Below, one piece after another: positions 53,919 through 64,000 of a stretch of 64,000 nucleotides of DNA. Numbering within the stretch: the stretch's first letter is position 1; each line of letters opens with the position of its first letter. The notes under the pieces were generated by a model that worked only from the letters and a program-made list of their open reading frames with translations, did not search any database and had not been told where the DNA came from. Source of the stretch: Symbiodinium kawagutii (lineage: Eukaryota; Sar; Dinophyceae; Suessiales; Symbiodiniaceae); assembly GCA_009767595.1 (NCBI GenBank), contig VSDK01025615.1, positions 76,974 through 140,973 of the forward strand. The letters are read 5' to 3'. The translations under genes and the position numbers were made by a program.

Positions 53919-54699
53919 CTTTTCATGCAAAAAGTATAGTGCCAAAATATTACGTTGTATTGTCGTGTATGATATGCATTGTGATATATATGCCGTGTAT
54001 ATGCATATCTTCATTGTTTTGCATTTGAAACATGCATTTACAAATATGAATACACATACATATACATACATACCATGCTATTATACTATACCCTGATATA
54101 CCTTGATACTGTACCCTCAAACTTGATGGGTTTCCTCGAGTCGACTTATTCTCAGCAAAATCATATGGTTTCCTGTCACTTGATCAGAACATGTTTAGAA
54201 TGGAACAACCAATACAACAAAGACCTCCCAAACTCAACAACATTGATCGCTACGAAACATTACCAACGAGTACTTGCCATTGCCAACCATCACCAACCAT
54301 CACTACCCATCACTACCCACTACTAACAGTGGAGGAAACTACCCATGGTTGCTTAGGTTGGAAGGCTACTACCCATGGTTGCTTACCATTGCTGACCATC
54401 AACTGCCACCAGTGCCACCAGTCATCCGAGCTGTGACGATCGTACCGAGCTGTCGACATCAAGGCCTCTGCTGGGATGTCGGGAGCCCAAGTCCTGATGC
54501 TGGGACTGTCACGGGTGTCTGGTGGTTGGGTGATACGGAAGCCGGTGGAATGGTTGTGACCAGCTGCTTGCGTTTGTTCACCAGTCATATCCACTAATGA
54601 ATCATAGCAATATCAAATTGGGTATCATGATGATTGGTTACTATATTATAGGTTAATTACTGATGATAATATAATTATCCAATAAGTGGTTACTTGCAG

Positions 54700-54770
54700 C
54701 TAGTCCTTGGTTCAAAGCTCCCATCCCGGGTGGACTTCGCAGGGTTCCTTGGAAAACTTCTCAGGCCCAG
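54700..54770 (+). CDS. exon candidate, unknown product
   Basis: Acceptor GTTACTTGCAG, then SPWFKAPIPGGLRRVPWKTS and QAQ, with donor CAG|GTCTGG. Another plus frame runs on to TAA (LVLGSKLPSRVDFAGF). Confidence 0.4.
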
Positions 54771-55228
54771 GTCTGGGAATCAGTGGCCCAGATTCATGTA
54801 CGAAATTGACACCGATCGTTACACCTGCCATTAAGAACTCGAGGATCCTGGGATCCTGCTACCAAAGCATTGTTTTGATTGATTAGTTTGGCAAAAAGGG
54901 GAAGCCAACTGGTTGTTGTTTTGAGAAATTACCTGTTTAAGGCCTCTTGGGGCCAAATCCTTGAAAGTCACCTTTTTACAAGTTCTCTCCGGGGAGTGCT
55001 TTTGGAGCTGGATCCTAATTTAAGTTGGGGGGTGTGCGGCAAATATTTCGTGAGGTAATCTGCATGTCATATGTGTCTTTAATTACATCTTTTAGCCTTG
55101 GCATTCCGTTTTCCAAGTCAGTCCAGAACCTATCAGTTGTGACTTGTAGCTTCACCTACTGTGAATGCTGTATCCATCTGTATCCCTTGCCTTGACTTAA
55201 CCTCCCAAACGTGCTAGGCTTCCCTCAC

Positions 55229-55324
55229 CCCATATGACGCTTGACGGGCCGCATGAATGCCGCGCCTCAACACCGAACAGAGGCGCACGGGGAGCAGCAC
55301 AGCAGGTGCCTCGCGCTGGGCGGG
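55229..55324 (-). CDS. exon candidate, unknown product
   Basis: Acceptor GATGTTTCCAG and consensus donor GTGAGG. Two frames are open: PAQREAPAVLLPVRLCSVLR, then RGIHAARQASYG; and RPARGTCCAAPRAPLFGV, which is the one that keeps phase from 55781. Confidence 0.5.
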
Positions 55325-55780
55325 CTGGAAACATCTGGGGTGAAGCATGTGGGGTGAACCATGGTGATTGATTCACCCAACGGACATGGCGATTGATGAA
55401 CCTCAGATTCTAAAGTCGTGACATGTTTCAAGGTGATCATACGTGAGCCAGAGCTGATCAATGGATATAGATTTGCTTTTTTGATTCACTAAGTTTGGGG
55501 CTCAGTGAATAAGTCAAATCTGGTTGAGTGATCCAACTGTTTTGCCGTGCTGACCGACAAACTGAAAAAGGGATCTTTGAAGAGTCTGCAAAGTGACAAA
55601 AGACAACGCCTGAAAATAGAATCCAAACTTGCTGGCTGGATAATTTGCTAGAGACTCAATGCCAAGAAAACGGAGTATACTTTCTGCGAATATACATGAT
55701 CGGAAATCTTCGCTGGCACTCAATTGTGTCTAGGTACAACATACCCACACACAAATTTAGGCACAATGTTCAAATCTGAC

Positions 55781-55978
55781 CTTGGAAGGAAAGTTCTCCC
55801 AACATAAGGGCCCTGTCCGCCAGGCTGTTGAAGACTGATGCCTGCGGTTGCAAGTGCGGCACCAGGTTGGCGATTGGAAGGATGAAGTTCAGCATCACTT
55901 GAAACCTCAGCAGAGAGGCGTGCCACAACGGAGCATGGTCCCGCAATTTGGGACCCCTTGGGGTGTCCATTGGGTGCC
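55781..55978 (-). CDS. exon candidate, unknown product
   Basis: Acceptor CAACCTCTAG, 65 codons including PKLRDHAPLWHASLLRFQVM, LNFILPIANLVPHLQPQ and SVFNSLADRALMLGELSFQ, with donor G|GTCAGA. One of the longest clean exons. It is in phase with 56375-56497. Unrecognised amphipathic/helical protein. Confidence 0.6.
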
Positions 55979-56374
55979 CTAGAGGTTGGTAGTTACCATT
56001 GCTTGGGAGCCTGGGATAGGAGGGTTGAGGTCTAATAATAAAGTGGGGTCACAGGCTGGTATCTTGTCCCTCTAGGGCAGTCCTGTGGCTGTTTTCTTAG
56101 CTCCGGCTGTCATGATTCTTTTGAGTATCCGCAATTTCTCAGTAGTTTCACAACTGCAAATACTGAAATAGTATCTGTGTAACGTGTCAACAAACATACT
56201 TAATTAAGTCGTTCTGTAGGGATCTCATGCATGCAAGTCATCAATTCATCGTGCAAGTACCTCGTTCTACTGATATGGCATTCAAGCTGCCAGGTTTGGG
56301 ATGTTTGCTTGTTTCATGACTAGCTCGCGCCCAACAACTGGCTGGCGAACCAAGAAATGCCGCGCTCCTTACAC

Positions 56375-56497
56375 CCATCCGAGGCTGAGCGACTGCAAGT
56401 GAGGAGTCAGCTTCGCGTGGCAAAACGCGAGCAGCGACAACAACATGTCCTGACAGGTGGCTGCGGGCTATAGCATCAGCAGCATCAACCCATGGGG
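56375..56497 (-). CDS. exon candidate, unknown product
   Basis: Acceptor CTCCTTGGCAG, 40 codons PWVDAADAIARSHLSGHVVV, AARVLPREADSSLAVAQPRM, with donor G|GTGTAA. Ala-rich, clearly coding-like. Confidence 0.55.
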
Positions 56498-56710
56498 CTG
56501 CCAAGGAGGTATCAACTCATCATGGTAACCTTAGAAGCTCCGAGCCAGCCACCATCAGCCGACCATCAGCTGATAGTAACCATGGTGATGAGCTTCGAAG
56601 CATAGGCAGAGACCAAAGCATGTTTGGAGGTGGACAATGGTTGGTCACCAATGGATACCAGTGGTTCATAGGAATCATCATGAATCATCCATCTGGACCT
56701 TGATGGTGGC

Positions 56711-57202
56711 GTGACCAGTGGCCATCATAAACTTGCGGACGGCCGGACAACCCTAAATGGACGCGGTTCCTCTACGGAGATACCGAGACAAAATAGTGGG
56801 AGAACCAAATCATTGCTCTTGAGATTAATGGCTCGGGGGTCAACCGAATATATCACATTGACATGCGGAAGTGATTGCTGTGGACCTCCCACTGGTTTGA
56901 ATCATTTTACATCTATCCGTTTTCGTGCAACTAGCAAGAATACCTGGACAGAGTGGTGCAGTAGCTATTGGGTCCAATTGCGGCAGGGCGACATTGCAGT
57001 TACGGTGCAAAAGAATGTCTTGTCATCTGAAACCTGTTCTCATAAGGTCAAGCATAGCCACTCAGGAAGCTTGGATCTGGAGAAGTTTCGGTACTTGAGG
57101 TACCACAAATCAGCCACCATCCTCAACTTGCAATATTTGGTGTGGAATCTGTTGGGTGTAGCTGTGCTCATGTTTTGTAGAATGAAGTTTCTCGCACAAT
57201 GA
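56711..57202 (+). CDS. open reading frame of 163 codons, uncertain
   Basis: ATG to TGA on plus. The C-terminal half ends in a hydrophobic stretch (LQYLVWNLLGVAVLMF). No conserved motif, splice support or upstream signal seen. Could be chance. Confidence 0.2.
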   Translation: MTSGHHKLADGRTTLNGRGSSTEIPRQNSGRTKSLLLRLMARGSTEYITLTCGSDCCGPPTGLNHFTSIRFRATSKNTWTEWCSSYWVQLRQGDIAVTVQKNVLSSETCSHKVKHSHSGSLDLEKFRYLRYHKSATILNLQYLVWNLLGVAVLMFCRMKFLAQ

Positions 57203-57600
57203 GGTATACTTTAAATGCAAGTAAGGGTTTTGTGGAGAAGCAGACGATTCATCCTAAAATCTCTCAGGTTTAGTTGTTTTCCAAAGGGGGTTGTGCTGCC
57301 ATAACTCACCATCAAGTCTAGCTGCATACCTTCAATCCTGGCGCAGTACCAAGCATCCACTTGCCAAGAAAAGTCCCCACTAAGCCAGACTCATTTCAAT
57401 TTTGGTACAAATGCACCCATCAAATGCACCTCCCAAATCACCACGAAGGAAATGACGAGAAAATCGATATGCTAACGGCACAATAATCTGCGACAGCTAC
57501 ATACATACCACTGCAAATCATGAATGTACAGTACAGTCTTCTCCATGCAAATACCCTGCTGACCTAGGCCATACTCTGATCCTCAGCGAAGCCCACAATC

Positions 57601-57657
57601 CTTCCGAACCACCACATCGAAGCTGTCGTTGGGACTGGGAGCAGCTGCGGTTTCTGC
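57601..57657 (-). CDS. exon candidate, unknown product
   Basis: Acceptor GGATGTACAG, then 19 codons AETAAAPSPNDSFDVVVRK, with a GA donor (AAG|GATTG). Phase 0. Follows 59424-59490 in phase. Confidence 0.4.
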
Positions 57658-59290
57658 CTGTACATCCAGCAGTCACGTCTTAACCAAATTGGATCGGAGC
57701 CAATGTGAACCAACAAGGATCGCATGTACCGGCTGGTCATCAGCCATGCAGAATCTCAAATCTAACTTGGTACGTGCTGGCGTTTGCCATCACTATCTGT
57801 TGTGCGGATGTGACAACAGGGTATTCACCGACGTTCATTCCGAACTGGCGAGAACTGTATCTTGTATAAAGTCTGAATGCAAATAAATGTTCTGGTGAAT
57901 AATGTTGTCTATCATCATTTTTCGTGGTGCCCCTCACATCCTCACGCTTTCCGCTCCATATGCTCCAGAAGGTGTCACTGGTCATTGTCGCATTCGCTCA
58001 ATCCAAACAAATGCTCCACCATTAAGGCCTTTCGCTCTATTGAAACTTTTCTGTCTTTAAAACCTGAATACTTGAAATACGCAGACAAGCGGTTATTCGG
58101 TAACGCTATGGCATCACTGACTTTTTGACAGTCACCCATCAACCAATCATCGTATTTTCCCGAAACGAACATTGCGACGCCATAGCCCGATGTCTTTCCC
58201 GCCTGCATGCGTTTTGCGATGTGCCTGTCACCAATTGTCAAAATTGGTCAACTGTTGCTGTGTGGGGTATCCATCTTAAACTGGATTTGTCAAAATCCGT
58301 GTCCACAGGTTTACTACCAGCACCATCCGGCGACCTCCAAAGCCCCCATTATTTGGAAACCAGGGGATTTGGGAGGGTCAAACTTTTTGACACACCGTTT
58401 CAAGCAGCTGGAAGTTGTCCTTGCGATACGATAGAAAGGAAAACACCAGATCTAGACAATATCATGCAAAACACTGCCTATTTTCAGGACAAACAGGGCC
58501 AACCGCAAAATCAGAGAATGTTCCTGGAATTTTCTGGATTGCCAAATGTTGGAACCCGCATTGAACCACCACCTGACCTAGCAATCAACTGTACATGCAT
58601 CCTTATCTTTTAAACTGCAGCTTCAAACGGATCAACAAGGTTCCCAAACTTCCTGCCCGTAGGAACTACATAGTATGATATTAATGCAAGTTTCCCGTTG
58701 CTCTTTCAAAGTATGCAGGTTCAAGGTGCAGGCAGTTGCAATCCTCGAATTTGTTTTGAGCAAACCAAGCCCATCAAGTGCAGAAACAAAACAATGAAGA
58801 CTTTGATTTCAATCCGCCCCCGCATTCGACATGTCAGGGTCACTCGATCAGAGGTTGGTCCAGAGGTGCTTGGCCCAATGCTTTGATGCCTCAGCTTTGG
58901 ATAATGAGCTGTCAATCAAATATAAAGATGGTCATGAGTCATTATCATCTCCTTTGGTGATTTCAACTCCTCCGAAAAAAATGGAAATAAATATATATAT
59001 ATATATATTTATATTTATATTCATATTTATACATGTATATTAGTCAACCAACCATCCCAGACTGTTGAGGAAAATAAAACACGTTTAAACTCACCAACCA
59101 GCATTGGTTACCAGTGGTTACTGTTGCCATTGGTTGCCATTACTTAAAAAGTATTTCTGTTGCTTCATGGCTGTTGGCTGTGTACAATCATTGTTCATAT
59201 CAAAGCACCAGCTACTTGTTGTTTAAACATTGTTGGTTATTACATTAATTCATTCCTGGTATTAAGCACTACAAAATTACCAACTATATG

Positions 59291-59402
59291 TGTTTCTCAA
59301 AATAGGGGAACCCCCAAATAATCTCTTATGATATTGACAAATATTGACCATTTATGGCAATGAACCAAACATTCTTGGGGTTCCCTACATTCAGAACCCC
59401 CC
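59291..59402. mobile_element. MITE-like element, inverted-repeat family A (copy 7)
   Basis: TGTTTCTCAAAATAGGGGAA at the left and GGGGTTCCCTACATTCAGAA at the right. Confidence 0.65.
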
Positions 59403-59423
59403 AATAGACGACATAGTCCTCAC

Positions 59424-59490
59424 CGTTCTGAGCTCTGGGCAAGCTTCACCTCGCAGGATCAACCACGGGCTTCCCATGTGGCATGAATGG
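59424..59490 (-). CDS. exon candidate, unknown product
   Basis: Acceptor TAGGTCACAG, then HSCHMGSPWLILRGEACPEL and RT, with consensus donor ACG|GTGAGG. In phase with 59785-59842 before it and 57601-57657 after it. Confidence 0.45.
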
Positions 59491-59784
59491 CTGTGACCTA
59501 CCTACTGATGACCATCAGAAGGGATAATAATCTGCAATCGCTGTGACCTACTGTTGGCAATTCCATTGATTCACAGGTGATTTACCATGATTATAGGTTA
59601 AAGGTATGAAGACCTATGATATTATCATGGGTTATTCCATATTTCATTGACTTACAGGTAATCATAATCTCATGGTGATTCAAGGGATATTCCTAGTACA
59701 TCACCACGATTATAGGTTGAAACACCACATCATTCATAGGAGCATCACTTGAATGTTCTACTTAGCCAAGTGAGCGTGTATAAC

Positions 59785-59842
59785 CCGTGGTCTCCGCTGG
59801 CATTGTGGAAAATCTCCGTGGGGAACTGGGGGACGAGAAGCC
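59785..59842 (-). CDS. exon candidate, unknown product
   Basis: Acceptor CGTCTTCGTCAG, then LLVPQFPTEIFHNASGDH, with donor GG|GTTATA. Confidence 0.4.
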
Positions 59843-60786
59843 CTGACGAAGACGTGTAGCAATGGTCAGTACTGGTTCATGATGGACAAGGATGCATGAT
59901 GATCATGATGGCAAAGAATACGCAACAGTCATAGGGATCTGGCTATGGTTCAATGACGGCCAATCGAGGCGAATGATTCTGATGAAAAATGATGGTTGAC
60001 AGTTGATCACTGCAAATGATGGAAAATAATGGCTAGTACTGCATGGTTGCTAGTGGTTAGTACAGGTGATGCACAAAAACCATGCTCTGTACTACAGAAG
60101 TCATTTGTAATTGATGGTGGAAGTAGCAGTGATGGCAGTAGAGAAGTAACAATAGTATTCCTGAGAGCAGAAGCAAGGCGAAGGATACATATATTGTCTG
60201 CTACTACTGCTGCCGCTGCTGCGTTCAAATTGTCGGACTATCAAATTCTACTCTCTCCCTTCCGATGGGACGTGTGTGCCACACCTGCTTGATGTAGCTC
60301 AGTCTGGCATTGTGGCCCTGAGACATTCAGGAAAAAGAAAGCCGCGCAACCGCTGTGATCTCAATGGACATGTAGAGCCAACAGCAACCAACTGCTTTAA
60401 GATGTCCCAACAATTGTAGTTGAGAAAATAGAATTGCATGTTATCGGATAAGAGTAATGATAGGGAGTAAGACTCACACGTAGATGATATTAATTTGATA
60501 AGAACATAATAGAGACATGTTGCAATGGGATATGCCAACGATATGGATGGATGAGTGAAACCTGGCATAAGGATAGCTCAACATCCCACGGAATTCAACC
60601 CTTTAGAAACAATGGCTCTTGATTGTGGTGCAGTATGGATTCCAACGGGTTACTGTCATCACCCAGATACAAACCATGGCTTCTGAGACTGCTCAAATGG
60701 AGATCCATTTCGAAAACTGCACGGAGATAACAGCTAATTAGTCTACAGCATACGTTCAAAGAAGAGGCCATAGGGTTTGTAGTACA

Positions 60787-60873
60787 CTACTCCCGCCCAA
60801 CGAAATCGGAATAGTACAACATCATGAGGAGAGGAGGCGTCCTGTTGGTTTTCAGGATCTTCTTGTTGAACAT
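60787..60873 (-). CDS. possible terminal exon, unknown product
   Basis: Acceptor CAGCAGTTTCAG, then MFNKKILKTNRTPPLLMMLY, YSDFVGRE and TAG. A second frame (VQQEDPENQQDASSPH) is open for longer. In phase after 61699-61752. Confidence 0.35.
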   Translation of the reverse strand: MFNKKILKTNRTPPLLMMLYYSDFVGRE

Positions 60874-61562
60874 CTGAAACTGCTGGATGGAAAGACAAAA
60901 CATAGATCTGGCAGCAAACAAAGCGTTGAAAGGGATCATGCACACGTGCAGGTTTGCTCAAAGTGCAAACTCGCATGAGCCACTGCAAAGACCCAAACAA
61001 TGTACAATCCATTTGCTATGGTTGATAGATCGTCCGATCATGGATGATAATCCCGGAAATTGTACTATGAGGTACATTCACCTTCATCCAAAACAATGAG
61101 ACCAATTACAACTGCATTAAATGGGCAGTGATTCTTCAAGACCACCTACAGTACCAGGCTAATTCGCTTGTCGGCAACCAACTTGGGATGGTTGCCAAAG
61201 GCTTAGACATGTTTCAAACAGCAGTTTCAGCCTCTCCAAGTTGATAAAACAGATCTGAACTCAGCGGGTTGGCAGCAGTTCGCAACCCCTTTCATCCAAT
61301 CAGCTGCGTATTTGCAGAGGCTTCATCTATAATGCATGATGAATTATAGAAACTATATGAATCTATACACATATCTATAAATGATTCTATATGAATCTAC
61401 ACATATCTACGTTACAGAATCTATATATGAATCTATCTATAATGTGTCTCCAAGTTATGACAACACTGAGCAACCAATCTGTTCGAACTCAGGGTGATGA
61501 ATCCCGATGCATACATGATACAATACTGATGTGCTACGGGATGTACACGTTTGACACGAGCA

Positions 61563-61672
61563 ACCAAAAACAACCAAACCCAAACCACCCCAACCCAACC
61601 CAACCAACCCAATCCAACCCAACCAACCCAACCAACCCAACCAACCCAACCACCCCAAACCCCCAAACCAAG
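61563..61672. repeat. CCAAC/CCCAAC tandem repeat
   Basis: (AACCCAACC)n array. Produces spurious NPTQPTQ and GWVGWVG readings. Confidence 0.85.
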
Positions 61673-61698
61673 GGGCACACTTTATCAACCCCTCCCAC

Positions 61699-61752
61699 CC
61701 TCCTAGGCCGGCCTAGGAGCTGATCCTCTGGGTCAGCCAGCCATGTTTGCAC
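61699..61752 (-). CDS. exon candidate, unknown product
   Basis: Acceptor TGCGAAGCAG, then VQTWLADPEDQLLGRPRR, with donor AGG|GTGGGA. The frame is open upstream (AHLMLSVAKQ), so the exon may start earlier. Confidence 0.35.
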
Positions 61753-61796
61753 CTGCTTCGCAACTGACAGCATCAGATGTGCCGTTGAAACGGCTC

Positions 61797-61911
61797 GGTT
61801 TCTCAATAGCTGAGGGTACCCCCAAGTGGCCCCCAAGTTGTGGTTGGAATTCCTTACTATAGATGGTTAATAAACTGGATGATAAGTCGGGGGTCCCCTA
61901 TTTTGAGAAAC
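61797..61911. mobile_element. MITE-like element, inverted-repeat family A (copy 8)
   Basis: GGTTTCTCAATAGCTGAGGG at the left and GGTCCCCTATTTTGAGAAAC at the right. The interior GATGGTTAATAAACTGGATG is shared with copy 9. Confidence 0.7.
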
Positions 61912-62086
61912 ATATGAACAGCACCCAAGAAGCTTCGGAAGATTTGAAAATTTTAAATATACCTGTTTAAGAGGTACGGGTGTGCCCTGCATGGAATGCC
62001 ACCGAAACTAGTGGCTGCTGTACATGGGATCCTTTTGGGGGTATCCAATCCATTTCTTTCTTTGTTTCTTGGCGCTTCTATATCTA

Positions 62087-62223
62087 TCAGGCGCAAATAG
62101 AGTTGTCCTCAATGTTTGTTTGGCAACACGAGGAAGAGCCAAACTCGCATTGAAAGGGGCCTCTTCTTGAGGAAGTTGCAGTGCAGCTCTGCAGGCCAAC
62201 CTGGGGCCCGTGGGAAGCAACAG
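62087..62223 (-). CDS. terminal exon of the right-end gene
   Basis: Strong acceptor (CTATCCTCACCTCAG). Two frames are open, with stops at 62087 and 62008; the first keeps phase. Confidence 0.55.
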
Positions 62224-63526
62224 CTGAGGTGAGGATAGCAACCCCCTTGGGGTCAACATCCCATCGCAGTGGCTTAGGAGCACTGCTCAACAAACTCTCG
62301 GCACATTCTGGTCTTGCGCTTGCCCTGCCGCTGGTTTGCTTTCACGTCACCATGGACAGTGTTTGCTCCAACGGTGTTTGTAAAAATTGCATTTATTTGA
62401 TTATAATTCTAAGTTGAATCTCTCAGTATTGTATATACACACTATACACATAGATACGTACAAACTCAAAAATCAATATGCAAATTGACGTACTGCATGT
62501 AATGGTGTGTAATTATGTAAGTGTGTGTGTGTGTGCCGTGAGAACAAGTACAATCAAGTATAACATATTCACATGTATGTACTGGCATAATGCTAAGCAC
62601 ATCTTAACATATTCACACTTACACATTCATTATAGACACTAAAACGCATCTATACTATTGCATATCAATGCATGTTTGGAGTTGGAGCTTTAGGTCAGAC
62701 TCAGTTGGCACTCTTATGACTCAACTTACTCTGGGCATCACCTTGGGGTCCCATACTCACAGAGATCCGCCACGCTGTGGTTCTGCACAAACTCGCCCTT
62801 GGAGCGCCACCGTGCAAAATTGTCCCTTGCTTATACAAATGGAAACCACAAAAGTGTGCTTCGTGTTCAAATAACTTATGAGCTCCAAAGCATGTGATAT
62901 GAATGGTTGGTCGTAGTACCCCATGGTATAGCACGTGGTTGGTATACTGGCATGGTTTAGTTGATCAAATGCAAAGTTTGGGTCAGGACCAAGAAACAGG
63001 GCCTCGAGAGATGATAGGCCCTGGCTGATGATCTAGTGAGATTGGCTGTTGGACACGGCATAGGAATGCAAAGGCGAAACGAAATTGCCCAACAAATACC
63101 AAATGGTGGCTTCTTAAAAATTGAGAACCCCAGAATGGTTGGCTTATTTACGAAACTAGATGGTTAATAAACTGGATGATTTAGGGGTACCCCTATATTG
63201 ATAAACACCCTTATACCAAATGAAAGGCAATTGATTGCTAAAGACTCTGGAATCACTAATCACTGGCGTTTATGATGCCAGTCAAGGTGACCCGCCAAAC
63301 TGCCTTTCACTTTGGCATCTGGGAAGTTGCCCATTCAAGTTCCTATCAAAAGGACAAATGTAGGTTTAAGCCTTGACAGAATAACACAACAAGCGTTGCC
63401 CCTGTTGCCATTTTGAAGATGTTTCCTCGGGGTACTAAAAGCCTCCACACTTCATCAACCAAGGACGACCACTTGTGGCAACAACTGGGTGTACGGTCCG
63501 ATAGGAACAAAGCAGCACCCCCCCAT
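62087..63526 (-). CDS. 3' part of a gene of unknown function (three exons)
   Basis: Gene-level entry. Exons 63526-63460, 62825-62761 and 62223-62087 are in phase, and the last ends TGA. Exon reads: GGVLLCSYRTVHPVVATSGR; DNFARWRSKGEFVQNHSVAD; VASHGPQVGLQSCTATSS, then a Cys-rich tail (SSSCCQTNIEDNSICA). Donors are GT (GTTGAT, GTGAGT); acceptors are CTCAATGCAG, TATAAGCAAG and TCCTCACCTCAG. The last exon has a competing frame ending at 62008 (LLLPTGPRLACRAALQLPQE, ..., AKKQRKKWIG) that is longer but out of phase with the previous exon. No family recognised. Confidence 0.5.
62761..62825 (-). CDS. internal exon of the right-end gene
   Basis: Acceptor TATAAGCAAG, then DNFARWRSKGEFVQNHSVAD and L, with consensus donor GTGAGT. 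Confidence 0.55.
63105..63210. mobile_element. MITE-like element, inverted-repeat family A (copy 9)
   Basis: GGTGGCTTCTTAAAAATTGA at the left and CCCCTATATTGATAAACACCC-type end at the right. Interior near-identical to copy 8. It lies in the intron between 62825 and 63460. Confidence 0.65.
63460..63526 (-). CDS. first seen exon of the right-end gene
   Basis: Acceptor AATCTCAATGCAG and donor TG|GTTGAT. Frame GGVLLCSYRTVHPVVATSGR then P. An alternative frame starting ATG (MGGCCFVPIGPYTQLL) is also open. Confidence 0.45.
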
Positions 63527-63609
63527 CTGCATTGAGATTAAACTTTTGAGTCGTCATAATAGTACCCACACACATGCCCTGCAAGCAACCACCACACAAA
63601 AAAATTGCC

Positions 63610-64000
63610 TGGTGATTCACTACAAAAAAACTGATGCCATCATGATTTTGTGATATGTGATATAGATATATATGATACACTATGATACTACATCTTATCT
63701 CTTAGATACACCATCATACTATCATCATACTGTATCTTCATTGCTTAGAACACCTTGGCATCGCTCGCGAGTCGTCGCCGGTCTGAGCTTCTCTGACAAA
63801 CTGACTGTGGCAGAGTCGAGCTGCCTACCGCGAGTCAATCAGCGATGGAATTCCATCGGTAGAGATCCCTGGTCCCGCCAGCGTCCCGCCACCAAGATTC
63901 ACAATGGCTTGGTGGATTGGAAAATCTGCAGGAAAACCCGCTCTAATTGGTGGTTAAAACAGGGTTTACTGCAGGTTTTGCCATCAATTTCTGGGAAAGA
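63610..64000. other. window end, unassigned
   Basis: AT-rich to 63740, then a GC-rich island (63750-63900) open on plus (SRVVAGLSFSDKLTVAES) and on minus (ISTDGIPSLIDSR with donor GTAGGC). It may be another exon; strand undecided. Confidence 0.3.

Noticed and set aside
54480-54560. Plus-strand reading GVWWLGDTEAGG resembling the WG repeat
   Set aside because: The AFAA half is missing, the flanks do not match and no splice pair fits; likely coincidence.
58125-58613. Plus-strand open frame of 162 codons and an overlapping minus frame (57975-58241)
   Set aside because: Neither shows a recognisable motif or splice context, and both strands are open by chance in low-stop sequence.
1-64000. tRNA, rRNA, bacterial operon or phage features
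   Set aside because: No cloverleaf, rRNA core sequence, ribosome binding site spacing or tightly packed open frames seen on either strand.

Overview
The window looks like nuclear DNA of a dinoflagellate, probably Symbiodiniaceae or a relative such as Polarella. Coding information comes as short GC-rich islands of about 45-260 bp scattered in AT-richer, repeat-laden DNA. Many islands end at GC or GA instead of GT 5' splice sites. The best recognised gene joins a ubiquitin-like domain to repeats with the signature [15 protein letters not shown], a combination I know from dinoflagellate proteins. No operons, ribosome binding sites, rRNA, tRNA or CRISPR arrays are visible. One assembly gap (24877-25012) lies inside a GGT repeat.

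Layout. 1-4780 holds no gene I can defend. 5983-20570 (minus strand) is a large gene: three exons rebuild a 77-residue ubiquitin-like domain (20570 to 17963), followed by up to ten exons that mostly carry one RCC1/HERC-like repeat each (16381 down to 5983). The upstream repeats are clean and the downstream ones truncated or frameshifted. 21-32 kb holds isolated exon candidates on both strands, including a two-exon plus-strand pair (31173-32282). 33.6-42.6 kb (minus) holds about eleven exon candidates in one compatible phase, with no recognised function. 44200-46756 (minus) is a three-exon gene for a CPBP/CAAX-type intramembrane protease-like protein of 240 residues, with another coding-like segment inside its first intron. 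48431-50351 (minus) is a seven-exon, phase-consistent gene of unknown function. 50823-51286 (plus) is a three-exon gene fragment with a membrane-like segment. 52.7-61.8 kb holds further minus-strand exon candidates. 62087-63526 (minus) is the 3' part of a three-exon gene.

Interspersed are three families of short inverted-repeat (MITE-like) elements. Two of them have 4-bp target duplications visible at several copies. There are also three minisatellites with an exact 10-bp period and many microsatellites.

Caution: exon calls outside the ubiquitin/RCC1-like gene and the CPBP gene rest on open frame, splice-site context and phase agreement only. Because GT, GC and GA donors were all allowed, some calls will be wrong. 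Several islands are open in two frames. Transcript data would settle them.
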